Of a stretch of 64,000 bases of DNA, positions 1-7,695 are shown one piece after another. Location: positions 1-64,000 of the forward strand of contig NZ_JAFFZE010000011.1 of the NCBI RefSeq assembly GCF_025165815.1, written 5' to 3'. Numbering within the stretch: the first letter of the stretch is position 1; every line of letters starts with the position of its first letter. The notes beneath the pieces were generated by a model that was not told the DNA's origin, did not search any database, and worked only from the letters and a program-made list of their open reading frames with translations. The position numbers and the translations under genes are program-made. The DNA comes from Actinophytocola gossypii. GTDB taxonomy: Bacteria; Actinomycetota; Actinomycetes; Mycobacteriales; Pseudonocardiaceae.

Positions 1-42
1 GCGTAAGCGCCAGCCCCCCGGGTCTCCCCCCTGCCCCCCCCG

Positions 43-82
43 CCGCGCAATGTACGTCAAGTACGTGACGTACTTGGCGCGG
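43..82 (-). terminator. Stem-loop downstream of nrdJ
   Basis: The bases after the nrdJ stop form nested inverted repeats: an outer CCGCGC/GCGCGG pair (43-48 with 77-82) and an inner GTACGT/ACGTAC pair, with an alternative perfect inverted repeat AAGTACGTGACGTACTT at 59-75. There is no T-tract, as is common for actinobacterial terminators. Its position 11 nt past the stop codon makes a terminator or 3'-end-stabilising hairpin the simplest reading. Confidence 0.5.
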
Positions 83-92
83 AGGGTTCCGA

Positions 93-2894
93 TCAGCTGC
101 AGCCCGAGGTGGAGCCGCAGCCCTCGCAGACGTAGCACGAGCCGGCGGGGCGCATCTTCGTCCCGCAGGTCATGCACAGGGGGGCGTCGGCGGCCTTGCC
201 CAGGTGGAGCTCCAGCAGCTCCGTGGAGCTGTGCGCCTCGACGACCTCCGGCTCCGCCGCCGCCACCGCGGGACGGGACGGGGTCGCCTCGACCGAGCTG
301 CGCATGCCCTCGAGGTCCACATCGGACGGCGTGCCGTAGTCGTTGTTGACCTGTGCCGAGCGCTCGTCGGCGGTGAAGATGCCCAGCTGGGCACGCTTCT
401 CGTACGGCAGGTAGTCCAGGGCCAGCCGCCGGAACAGGTAGTCCAGCACGCTCGTCGCGATCCGCACGTCCGGGTCGTCGGTCATACCGGCCGGCTCGAA
501 GCGGAGGTTCTGGAACTTCGAGACGTAGAACTCCAGCGGAATCCCGTACTGCAGACCGACCGAGATGGACATCGAGAACGCGTCCATCACACCCGACAGC
601 GTCGAGCCCTGCTTGCCGAGCTTGACGAAGATCTCCCCCAGACCGTCGTCCGGGTAGGAGCCGGCGTGCAGGTAGCCCTCGGCACCGCCCACGGTGAACG
701 ACACGGTCTGCGACGGGCGCTTCTTCGGCAGGCGCTTGCGGACCGGGCGGTACTCGACCACCTTCTCGGGCTCGGCCGCGCCCTTCGCGCCCTTGCCTGC
801 CGACAGCGGCTGGCCGACCTTGCAGTTGTCGCGGTAGATCGCCAGCGCCTTGAGGCCCAGCTTCCAGCCCTCGAAGTAGATCTGCTCGACGTCGGAGACG
901 CTCGCCGATTCCGGCATGTTCACCGTCTTGGAGATCGCGCCGGAGATGAACGGCTGCACCGCGGCCATCATCCGGACGTGGCCCATCGGCGCGATCGAGC
1001 GCTCGCCCATCGCGCAGTCGAACACCTCGTAGTGCTCCTGACGCAGGCCGGGCGCGTCGATGACGTGGCCGTGCTCGGCGATGAACTCGACGATCGCCTC
1101 GATCTGCTCGTCCTGGTAGCCCAGGGCCTTGAGCGCGCGCGGCACGGTCTGGTTGACGATCTGCATCGAGCCGCCGCCGACCAGCTTCTTGAACTTCACC
1201 AGCGCCAGGTCGGGCTCGATGCCGGTAGTGTCGCAGTCCATCATCAGACCGATCGTGCCCGTCGGCGCGAGGACCGACGCCTGCGCGTTGCGCCACCCGT
1301 TCGCGGCGCCGACCCGCATGCCCTCCTGCCACTCGCGCGTCGCCAGGCGCTGCACGGCGACGTCGTTGTGGTGGTAGGTGCGGATGAGGTCGTTGGCCGC
1401 GGCGTGCTTGCGCATGACCCGCTGGTGCGCGTCGGCGTTGCGGGCGTAGCCCTCGTACGCGCCGACCACACCGGCCAACTCGGCGGAACGCCGGTAGGCG
1501 GTGCCGGTCATCAGCGAGGTGATGCTCGCCGCGAGCGCGCGGCCGCCCTCGGAGTCGTAGGCGTGGCCGGTGGCCATCAGCAGCGCGCCCAGGTTGGCGT
1601 AGCCGATGCCGAGCTGACGGAACTTGCGGGTGGTGTCGCCGATCGGCTCGGTCGGGAAGTCGGCGAAGCAGATCGAGATGTCCATCGCGGTGATGACCAG
1701 CTCGACCGAGCGGGCGAACAGCTCCGCGTCGAACATGCCGTCCTCGCGCAGGAACTTCATCAGGTTCAGCGACGCCAGGTTGCAGCTCGAGTTGTCCAGG
1801 TGCAGGTACTCGCTGCACGGGTTGGACGCGGTGATCCGGCCCGACTCCGGGCAGGTGTGCCAGTCGTTGATCGTGTCGTCGTACTGCACACCCGGGTCGG
1901 CGCACTCCCACGCGGCCTGCGCCATCTTGCGGAACAGGGTCTTGGCGTCGATCTTCTCGATGACCTCGCCGGTGGTGCGGGCGCGCAGGCCGAACTCGTT
2001 ACCGGCGTCGACGGCGTGCATGAACTCGTCGGAGACGCGGATCGAGTTGTTGGCGTTCTGGTACTGCACCGAGGTGATGTCGGAGCCGCCGAGGTCCATG
2101 TCGAAGCCCGCGTCGCGCAGCACGCGGATCTTCTCCTCCTCCTTGGCCTTGGTCTCGATGAACTCCTCGACATCCGGGTGGTCGACGTCCAGCACGACCA
2201 TCTTCGCCGCGCGCCGGGTCGCGCCGCCGGACTTGATCGTGCCGGCGGAGGCGTCGGCGCCGCGCATGAACGACACCGGGCCGGACGCGGTGCCGCCGGA
2301 GGACAGCAGTTCCTTGGACGACCGGATCCGGGAGAGGTTGAGGCCGGCACCGGAGCCGCCCTTGAAGATCAGGCCCTCCTCGCGGTACCAGTTCAGGATC
2401 GAGTCCATCGTGTCGTCGACGGCGAGGATGAAACACGCGCTGACCTGCTGAGGAGAGCTGGTGCCGACGTTGAACCAGACCGGGGAGTTGAAGCTGAACA
2501 CCTGGTGCATGAGCATCCAGATCAGCTCGTGCTCGAAGATCTCGGCGTCCTTGGGCGTGGCGAAGTAGCCGTGCTCGACGCCGGCGGTGACGTAGGTCTT
2601 GACCACGCGGTCGATCAGCTGCTTGAGGGAGTGCTCGCGGACCGGGGTGCCCACGGCGCCGCGGAAGTACTTGCTGGTGACGATGTTGGTCGCGTTGACC
2701 GACCAGAACTCGGGGAACTCGACGCCCCGCTGCTCGAAGTTGACCGACCCGTCACGCCAGTTGGTCATCACCACGTCGCGCTGTTCCCAGGTCACCTCGT
2801 CGTAGGGGTGCACCCCCTCGGTGGTGTGTACCCGGCGCACGGTGAGCCCCCGCTCAACCAGCCCACTCTCCGACGCGTCGACGGTTTCCGTCAT
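93..2894 (-). CDS. nrdJ: Vitamin B12-dependent (class II) ribonucleotide reductase
   Basis: This 933-aa adenosylcobalamin-dependent reductase converts ribonucleotides to deoxyribonucleotides without needing oxygen. It shows the NPCSE active-site motif, the finger-loop Cys in the SACFIL segment, and a C-terminal CxxCG...CxxCG cysteine cluster (CMTCGTKM and CEGCGSTSGCS) of the kind that re-reduces the active site. The ATG at 2894 gives the expected N-terminus; the open frame runs further upstream but only as antiparallel overlap with nrdR. It lies 119 bp downstream of nrdR on the same strand, so the two are probably co-transcribed and NrdR-repressed. I saw no cobalamin riboswitch in the short leader. 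Identification is firm from the sequence. Confidence 0.97.
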   Translation of the reverse strand: MTETVDASESGLVERGLTVRRVHTTEGVHPYDEVTWEQRDVVMTNWRDGSVNFEQRGVEFPEFWSVNATNIVTSKYFRGAVGTPVREHSLKQLIDRVVKTYVTAGVEHGYFATPKDAEIFEHELIWMLMHQVFSFNSPVWFNVGTSSPQQVSACFILAVDDTMDSILNWYREEGLIFKGGSGAGLNLSRIRSSKELLSSGGTASGPVSFMRGADASAGTIKSGGATRRAAKMVVLDVDHPDVEEFIETKAKEEEKIRVLRDAGFDMDLGGSDITSVQYQNANNSIRVSDEFMHAVDAGNEFGLRARTTGEVIEKIDAKTLFRKMAQAAWECADPGVQYDDTINDWHTCPESGRITASNPCSEYLHLDNSSCNLASLNLMKFLREDGMFDAELFARSVELVITAMDISICFADFPTEPIGDTTRKFRQLGIGYANLGALLMATGHAYDSEGGRALAASITSLMTGTAYRRSAELAGVVGAYEGYARNADAHQRVMRKHAAANDLIRTYHHNDVAVQRLATREWQEGMRVGAANGWRNAQASVLAPTGTIGLMMDCDTTGIEPDLALVKFKKLVGGGSMQIVNQTVPRALKALGYQDEQIEAIVEFIAEHGHVIDAPGLRQEHYEVFDCAMGERSIAPMGHVRMMAAVQPFISGAISKTVNMPESASVSDVEQIYFEGWKLGLKALAIYRDNCKVGQPLSAGKGAKGAAEPEKVVEYRPVRKRLPKKRPSQTVSFTVGGAEGYLHAGSYPDDGLGEIFVKLGKQGSTLSGVMDAFSMSISVGLQYGIPLEFYVSKFQNLRFEPAGMTDDPDVRIATSVLDYLFRRLALDYLPYEKRAQLGIFTADERSAQVNNDYGTPSDVDLEGMRSSVEATPSRPAVAAAEPEVVEAHSSTELLELHLGKAADAPLCMTCGTKMRPAGSCYVCEGCGSTSGCS

Positions 2895-3013
2895 GACCAG
2901 TCCCTCTCCCTCATTGTTCGCTCTCCCCGCCACCGGCCGCACTGCTCGGTGTGCCTGCTGTCTTGCCTCTTGCCGTGCGCGTTGCCTGACTACGGCCCGC
3001 CGCCTCGTCCGGC

Positions 3014-3481
3014 TCACTCCTGCTCCGCTTTCCTCGCGATCGCCTCGCGCAGTCCCGCGATCTCCTTCTCGAAGTCCTCGATCGAGGAGAACGAGCGGTA
3101 GACGCTGGCGAACCGCAGGTACGCCACCTCGTCGAGCTCTCGCAGCGGGCCGAGGATCGCCAGGCCCACCTCGTGACTCGGGATCTCCGCGGCCCCGGTG
3201 GAGCGGATCGCGTCCTCCACCCGCTGGGCCAGCTGCTGCAGCGCGTCCTCGTCGACGGGCCGGCCCTGGCAGGCCCGGCGCACGCCGGTGACGACCTTCT
3301 CCCGGCTGAACGGCTCGGTGACCCCGGACCGCTTCACCACCGCGAGCACGGCCTCCTCGACCGTGGTGAACCGCCGGCTGCACTTGGCGCACGAACGCCG
3401 CCTGCGGATGACCTGGCCCTCGTCCACCTCACGTGAGTCGACGACCCGGGAGTCCGAATGACGACAGAACGGGCACCGCAT
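3014..3481 (-). CDS. nrdR: Transcriptional repressor NrdR
   Basis: This 155-aa protein has the standard length for NrdR. The N-terminal zinc ribbon uses C3, C6, C31 and C34 (CPFC...CAKC), followed by an ATP-cone (about residues 46-136) that senses ATP/dATP and controls ribonucleotide reductase genes. The ATG at 3481 directly precedes RCPFC, the invariant NrdR start; a longer frame to 3568 is open but adds residues the family lacks. It is the first gene of an nrdR-nrdJ unit. The upstream region carries a palindrome resembling an NrdR box and a cluster of DnaA-box-like 9-mers, which suggests autoregulation and a link to replication. Confidence 0.97.
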   Translation of the reverse strand: MRCPFCRHSDSRVVDSREVDEGQVIRRRRSCAKCSRRFTTVEEAVLAVVKRSGVTEPFSREKVVTGVRRACQGRPVDEDALQQLAQRVEDAIRSTGAAEIPSHEVGLAILGPLRELDEVAYLRFASVYRSFSSIEDFEKEIAGLREAIARKAEQE

Positions 3482-3537
3482 GTCGAACCACCCCTCGTAC
3501 CCCTCGTGGCGCGCGTCAACCCAACTGGTGATCATCT

Positions 3538-3589
3538 TGTGGATGCGCGGTGGACAACCCGTGGACAAGTTGCCCCAACCTGTGGACTA
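3538..3589. promoter_or_regulatory. Cluster of DnaA-box-like 9-mers upstream of nrdR
   Basis: Four near matches to the actinobacterial DnaA box TGTGGACAA lie within 52 bp: TTGTGGATG (3538-3546, weak), GGTGGACAA (3549-3557), CGTGGACAA (3560-3568) and TGTGGACTA (3581-3589); the last three each differ at one base. They sit just upstream of nrdR. DnaA control of ribonucleotide reductase is known for E. coli nrdAB; for this gene it is inferred. Confidence 0.5.
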
Positions 3590-3591
3590 AC

Positions 3592-3617
3592 TACAGCGCT
3601 GTAACTACTAGATGTTG
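3592..3617. promoter_or_regulatory. Candidate NrdR operator region
   Basis: A perfect 12-bp palindrome TACAGCGCTGTA (3592-3603) is followed by a second imperfect dyad that reads CAACATCTAGTAGTT on the minus strand. The ACATCTAGT core resembles the AT-rich NrdR-box core. The two dyads are only about 12 bp centre to centre, closer than the classic spacing of paired NrdR boxes, so one of them may serve another regulator. Confidence 0.4.
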
Positions 3618-3756
3618 GGGTCGACGGTATGCCTAGACGCCACATGATGCAAGTCGGGCGACGGACCGGCGAGTCGCGGCCGCGGGACGGCGGGCGGCGG
3701 CGACGTCAAGCACGGTCCGTACCAGGGAGACCGGAGCACGGGCGTGGCTCGGTGAC

Positions 3757-3777
3757 GCGCGAGCGAGCGCTCGGCGC
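3757..3777 (-). terminator. GC-rich hairpin downstream of the LysM gene
   Basis: GCGCGAGCG (3757-3765) pairs with CGCTCGGCGC (3768-3777) with one bulged G and a short loop, 20 bp past the stop of the LysM gene. There is no T-tract. The rest of 3620-3796 holds no gene I can support. Confidence 0.4.
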
Positions 3778-3796
3778 GGGACGAAAATGCCGCTGG

Positions 3797-4270
3797 TCAG
3801 CCTTCGGACGGGACGCGCAGGGGACGGCCCGGCTGGAGGTCTTCGGCGAGGGCGCCGTTCAGGTCGCGGATGCGATCGACGACCGCGGCCTGGTCGCTGG
3901 ACGGAGCCATCCGGGCGGCCAGCTCGGTCAGGCTCTCGCCCGGCTGGACACGCACGACCTCGGTCCGTTCGGGGACCGCGCCGGCACCGGAGTCGGCGAG
4001 CAGGCCGAGCCCGACGACCGCCAGGCACACCGACGCGCCGACGGCGAGCATCGCCGGGATCGACAGGCGCTGCCTCGGCGGGCACGCGCGGTGCCTGACC
4101 ACCCTGGGCGCGCCGGCCACGCGCCGGCGGGTCGGTGGGCCCGAGTAGCCGTGCACCCGGACCCGGCGCGGTGGCGCGGCGACCCGCTCGGCCGCCGGAC
4201 GAACGCGCGGCGCGGGCACCCCGGCCGGGCGTTGATCTGTGTGTTCGGTCCTGTGGGCCGTCACGCTCAT
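3797..4270 (-). CDS. SOS-induced LysM membrane protein (ChiZ/DivS/YneA-like cell division inhibitor)
   Basis: This 157-aa protein has a basic, proline-rich cytoplasmic N-terminus (1-70), one membrane helix (about 71-92) and a C-terminal LysM domain (about 104-155) that would sit at the peptidoglycan. Architecture and position, divergent from lexA, match M. tuberculosis Rv2719c (ChiZ), C. glutamicum DivS and B. subtilis YneA, which delay division during DNA damage. A perfect LexA box ends 10 bp upstream of the ATG at 4270, so LexA would occlude its expression directly. Function is inferred from architecture and context; a catalytic cell-wall activity cannot be read from the sequence. Confidence 0.85.
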   Translation of the reverse strand: MSVTAHRTEHTDQRPAGVPAPRVRPAAERVAAPPRRVRVHGYSGPPTRRRVAGAPRVVRHRACPPRQRLSIPAMLAVGASVCLAVVGLGLLADSGAGAVPERTEVVRVQPGESLTELAARMAPSSDQAAVVDRIRDLNGALAEDLQPGRPLRVPSEG

Positions 4271-4279
4271 GCCGTCTCC

Positions 4280-4295
4280 TCGAACAGTCGTTCGA
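4280..4295. promoter_or_regulatory. LexA (SOS) box, perfect match
   Basis: TCGAACAGTCGTTCGA matches the actinobacterial consensus TCGAAC-R-N3-GTTYGA at every constrained position. It lies 10 bp upstream of the LysM gene start and 166 bp upstream of lexA. A degenerate second copy overlaps it at about 4294-4309. Confidence 0.92.
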
Positions 4296-4360
4296 TCGAA
4301 CCTCCGTGCGAATTTGTAGCACAGGACACCGACGGAAAACGACACCCACCCGGCGTGTCG

Positions 4361-4376
4361 TCGAACAGGTGTTTGA
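4361..4376. promoter_or_regulatory. LexA (SOS) box, perfect match
   Basis: TCGAACAGGTGTTTGA fits the consensus TCGAAC-R-N3-GTTYGA fully. It is 85 bp upstream of the lexA start and 90 bp upstream of the divergent LysM gene, which fits autoregulation of lexA. Confidence 0.93.
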
Positions 4377-4461
4377 TCTCCACCTGGTGGACGGTTAACG
4401 TCGAAGTAGCAGTGAAAACACCCGGACCGGAACAAGGTCCGGCGCGCAGGGAGGCAGGGCA

Positions 4462-5244
4462 GTGCCACGCAAACCCGGAGGAATACCCAAGGGCGTACCC
4501 AAGCGGAAGCCGCTGCGGGGCAACCTGCGCAGTTTCCCGGAGGTGAACCCGGGCGACGACACGGAGCTGCCGGTCCGGCAGCGGGAGGTCCTCGAGGTCA
4601 TCCGCACCTGGGTGGAGCGCTTCGGCTACCCGCCGAGCGTCCGGGAGATCGGCGAGGCGGTCGGCCTGACCTCCACCTCCTCGGTCGCCTACCAGCTGCG
4701 TGCCCTCGAGCAGAAGGGCTACCTGCGCCGCGACCCCAACCGGCCGAGGGCCATCGGGGTGCTGCCGCCGGACGCGATCCCCGTGCCAGCCGAGCCGGAG
4801 GTGGCCGCCGCGCTGGTCGGTGACCAGGCCACCGAGGGCGCCGCCGCCGCCGAACGCGACACCTCCCCGCAGGCCGCGTACGTGCCCGTGCTCGGCCGGA
4901 TCGCCGCCGGTGGTCCGATCCTGGCCGAGGAGGCCGTCGAGGACGTCTTCCCGCTGCCGAAGGAGATCGTCGGCGAGGGCTCGCTGTTCCTGCTGCGGGT
5001 CACCGGTGACTCGATGGTCGACGCGGCCATCACCGACCAGGACTGGGTCGTGGTGCGCCAGCAGCCGACCGCCGACAACGGGGAGATCGTCGCCGCGATG
5101 ATCGACGGCGAGGCGACGGTGAAGACGTTCAAGCGCCGGGACGGCCACGTCTGGCTGATGCCGCACAACGACGCCTACGAGCCCATCCCGGGCGACGAGG
5201 CCACGATCCTCGGCAAGGTCGTCGCGGTCCTGCGCCGCCTCTGA
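4462..5244 (+). CDS. lexA: SOS repressor LexA
   Basis: This 260-aa repressor carries an N-terminal winged helix (about 37-98) and a C-terminal S24 self-cleavage domain. The cleavage bond is A149-G150, and the catalytic dyad is S184 (GDSM) and K221 (ATVK). The 35-residue basic N-terminal extension before the HTH is longer than in E. coli but common in actinobacteria. The GTG at 4462 follows a GGAGGCAGGGC ribosome binding site. LexA is cleaved when RecA is activated, releasing the boxes found here before lexA, the LysM gene, recA and the HEPN gene. Confidence 0.97.
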   Translation: MPRKPGGIPKGVPKRKPLRGNLRSFPEVNPGDDTELPVRQREVLEVIRTWVERFGYPPSVREIGEAVGLTSTSSVAYQLRALEQKGYLRRDPNRPRAIGVLPPDAIPVPAEPEVAAALVGDQATEGAAAAERDTSPQAAYVPVLGRIAAGGPILAEEAVEDVFPLPKEIVGEGSLFLLRVTGDSMVDAAITDQDWVVVRQQPTADNGEIVAAMIDGEATVKTFKRRDGHVWLMPHNDAYEPIPGDEATILGKVVAVLRRL

Positions 5245-5253
5245 CCTGGCCCG

Positions 5254-6282
5254 CTAGCGCCGGGACCCTCGGCGCAGGAGCAGGAACACGCCACCCACCA
5301 GCGCGACGGCCACCACGGCGGCCGGCAGGACCGGGAGCCCCGGGTCGGTGGGATCGTCGGCGGGGTCCTCGGCGACCGGCTCGGGCTCCGGCGACGGCGC
5401 TGGTGGGGACGACGGCGGGGGCGGTGCGACCAGGTCGGCCGCCCCCGGTACGACCCGCACCGGCTCGCCGGTGCCCTCCGAGGCCGACACCAGCGTGCCG
5501 TCCGGCTCGAACGCGATCGCCTCGCCCTGGGCCTCGTCGGGCAGCGGCACGCGGGTCGCCTCCGTCGACAGCGCGGCCACCAGGTCGCCGTCGACGTGCC
5601 ACAGGTAGGCGTCGGTGTAGGTGCGCAGCGCGACCACCGAGCCGTCCTGGCTGGTGGCCCCGCCGGTGACGGTGACCGAGCCGACGAACCCCGGCACCGG
5701 TCCGCCGGACGTCGTGGTCGGACTGATCCGCACCGAGCCGACCAGCTCCAGCGGGGTCGGCCCGGGACTCGTGAGCTCCGCCGCCGGGCGGTACACCTTC
5801 GCGTTGCCCGAGGTCGACTTCGTGACCACGTACGGGGTGCCGGCGCGGTCCAGCAGCAGCGCCTCGGCGTCGTGCGCGCCGTCGGGGTAGGTGAGCCGGT
5901 ACAGCGTCCCGTCGCCGTCCGGGGTGAGTGCGATGAGCGCGATCGTCTCCCGGTCCCGGTCGTTGTCTCCGGTGTCGGACAGCCAGAAGGTGCCGTCCGG
6001 CGCGCGGGCGAGGTCCTCGACGTCGTAGGGGTCGAGGTCGGCGCCGATCTCCCGCTGGACCACGCAGTCCCGGCCGACCGCGTACACGGTGACCGAGGTG
6101 CCACCGTCGTTGACCGCGTACCACCCGTCGGCGTCGGCGACGAGACCGGACAGCTCGGCGAGCCTCGGGTCGGTCATGGTGCACCGCGCCACCGGTGCTG
6201 CCGGTTCCGCGGTCGCGGCGGCCGCCGGGGTGGCCGACACCAGCCCCGACAGCAGCAACACCCCGAGTAGAGCTCCCCGCAC
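5254..6282 (-). CDS. Secreted or membrane-anchored beta-propeller-like protein
   Basis: This 342-aa protein starts with a signal peptide (GALLGVLLLSGLVSATPAAAA), continues into a body rich in short beta repeats (ELSGLVADADGWYAVND, DLDPYDVEDLARAPDG) that suggests a propeller or esterase-like fold, then a Pro/Glu/Asp-rich stalk, a C-terminal membrane helix and a basic RRGSRR tail. I chose the GTG at 6282 because GGGAGG lies about 9 nt upstream; an in-frame TTG at 6306 lacks a clear site. It converges on lexA with a 9-bp gap. The tnpB element ends about 27 bp upstream of this start, so its promoter may be altered. The specific function is unknown. Confidence 0.75.
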   Translation of the reverse strand: MRGALLGVLLLSGLVSATPAAAATAEPAAPVARCTMTDPRLAELSGLVADADGWYAVNDGGTSVTVYAVGRDCVVQREIGADLDPYDVEDLARAPDGTFWLSDTGDNDRDRETIALIALTPDGDGTLYRLTYPDGAHDAEALLLDRAGTPYVVTKSTSGNAKVYRPAAELTSPGPTPLELVGSVRISPTTTSGGPVPGFVGSVTVTGGATSQDGSVVALRTYTDAYLWHVDGDLVAALSTEATRVPLPDEAQGEAIAFEPDGTLVSASEGTGEPVRVVPGAADLVAPPPPSSPPAPSPEPEPVAEDPADDPTDPGLPVLPAAVVAVALVGGVFLLLRRGSRR

Positions 6283-6308
6283 CTGGCTTGGCACCTCCCG
6301 CGTCAACG

Positions 6309-6420
6309 TTGACGTCCTCCCCCACGTGAACGTGGGGGATTCCGGTCAATGCGGTCTAGGCCGCGCTTCCGGTGGGTTCCTGCTTCGCAGCCGACTGCTC
6401 GGGTCGCCCCGAGACTGACA
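6309..6420 (-). ncRNA. Candidate omega RNA (TnpB guide scaffold), 3' end
   Basis: In active TnpB systems a guide RNA is made from the 3' end of tnpB and the right end of the element. Here the tnpB terminus is followed by a hairpin and a GAGGACGTCAA end, the usual scaffold layout. If used, the guide would begin at 6308 and read leftward into the ribosome-binding region of the 5254-6282 gene. The 5' limit given is arbitrary, and expression is not shown. Confidence 0.35.
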
Positions 6421-7555
6421 CCGGCTCCACAGGCGTTGGTCTGTCGGCCCGTCCGGCCGCCAGAATGTTCACCGCCGCGTTGACGTCCCGGTCATGAACG
6501 GTCCCACACGGACACGTCCACGACCGGACATTCAACGACAGCTTCTCGCCGATCACCCCGCAGGTCGAACACCGGCGAGTGGAGGGAAACCACCGGTCCA
6601 CCCGGCCGAACACGCGGCCGTGCCGGGCGGCCTTGTACCCCAACATCGCCGTGAACGACGTCCAACCGGCGTCGTAAACCGATTTGGCCAGCCGGGTACG
6701 CGCCAGGCCAGCCACCGCGAGGTCCTCCACGAACACCGCTTGGTTGTCACGGATGATCCTGGTCGACAGTTTGTGGTGGAAATCCCGGCGAGTGTCGGCG
6801 ACCCGGGCATGCGCCCTGGCGACCTTCACAACGGCTTTTCTGCGGTTCTGACTACCCCGCTGCTTACGGGACAGAGCTTGCTGCAAACGACGCAACTTCC
6901 GGGCGGCCCGGCGCAGAAACTTCGGCGCGGCGATCTTCGTACCGTCGGACAGCACCGCGAAGTGAGTCAACCCCAGATCGATCCCGACCTCCGGCTCGAC
7001 CGCCGGAAGCGAGGCGTCAGGGGCCTGGACGACGAACGAGGCGAAGTACCGGCCCGCCGCATCCCGGACGATCGTGACCGACGACGGCGGGGCCGGGAGT
7101 TCCCGAGACCACCGCACCCGCAGATCCCCGATCTTCGGCAACCGCAACCTGCCATTGTCCAGCACCCGGAACCGAGCGTTCGCGGTGAACCGGACAGCCT
7201 GCCGGTTGTCCTTGCGTGACCGGAACCGTGGTGGTGCCACCCGGCGGCCCCGGCGTTTGCCCGACACGGAGGCGAAAAAATTACGGTACGCCACGTTCAG
7301 ATCGGCCAAGGCCTACTGCAACACCACCGCCGACACCTCACCCAACCACGCCCGTTCCGGCGTGGCCTTGGCGTGGGTGATCACCCGCTTGGACAGCTCG
7401 CCATCGGAGAGATAAGACAACCCGGACCGGTGGTTGTCCTGACGTGCGCGCAACCCGTCGTTGAACACGACCCGCGCGCACCCGAACGCCCGCGCCAACG
7501 CCTGCCGCTGGGCCGGTGTCGGTTCGACACGGTAGTTGTACCGGAGCCGCACCAC
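6356..7555 (-). pseudogene. tnpB: TnpB RNA-guided nuclease gene interrupted by an amber codon
   Basis: The full frame would encode 399 aa, but codon 81 (7313-7315) is TAG. The downstream half stays in the same frame, so a single CAG-to-TAG change in what reads VVLQ-stop-ALADLN explains it. The rest is intact: RuvC residues D193 (GIDLG), E277 (FVEDLA) and D357 (HDRDVN) in full-length numbering, and the zinc ribbon Cys residues (CSTC...CPC). Translation of the second half could restart at a TTG at 7309 but would lack the N-terminal part of the protein. It is probably recently inactivated; amber suppression or a sequencing error are alternatives. Confidence 0.85.
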
Positions 7556-7695
7556 CCCACCCTATATCGAGCAGCAAAAACCGCCCGATCTAGAGCACGC
7601 TCGACCGTAACCGGCCTCCCGCGCGGCCTTCACCACCGGACTGAAGCCCGGCGCACTGGCCCGCATTCCCGCAGCGCCAGGCGCCGGAGCGGGTG

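Larger units (their letters stand above)
6309..7660 (-). mobile_element. IS200/IS605-type element carrying tnpB only
   Basis: The element holds tnpB without a tnpA. The right end has a perfect 8-bp hairpin CCCCCACG-TGAA-CGTGGGGG (6319-6338); the minus strand ends GAGGACGTCAA, like known IS605 right ends. The left side has a smaller hairpin CCGGACTGAAGCCCGG (7636-7651) with the same TGAA loop, as expected of paired subterminal palindromes. The right boundary at 6309 is inferred from the GTCAA end; the left boundary is approximate, between 7651 and the hflX stop at 7696. With no tnpA, movement would depend on a transposase in trans. Confidence 0.7.

Noticed and set aside
204-3101. A 965-codon open frame on the plus strand opposite nrdJ and nrdR
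   Set aside because: It is a GC-driven antisense shadow with biased Arg/Leu/Val composition and no domain; the opposite strand encodes well-conserved nrdJ and nrdR.
3482-3640. Possible cobalamin riboswitch upstream of nrdR-nrdJ
   Set aside because: I find no B12-box-like conserved core in this short region, and the palindromes fit protein operators better.
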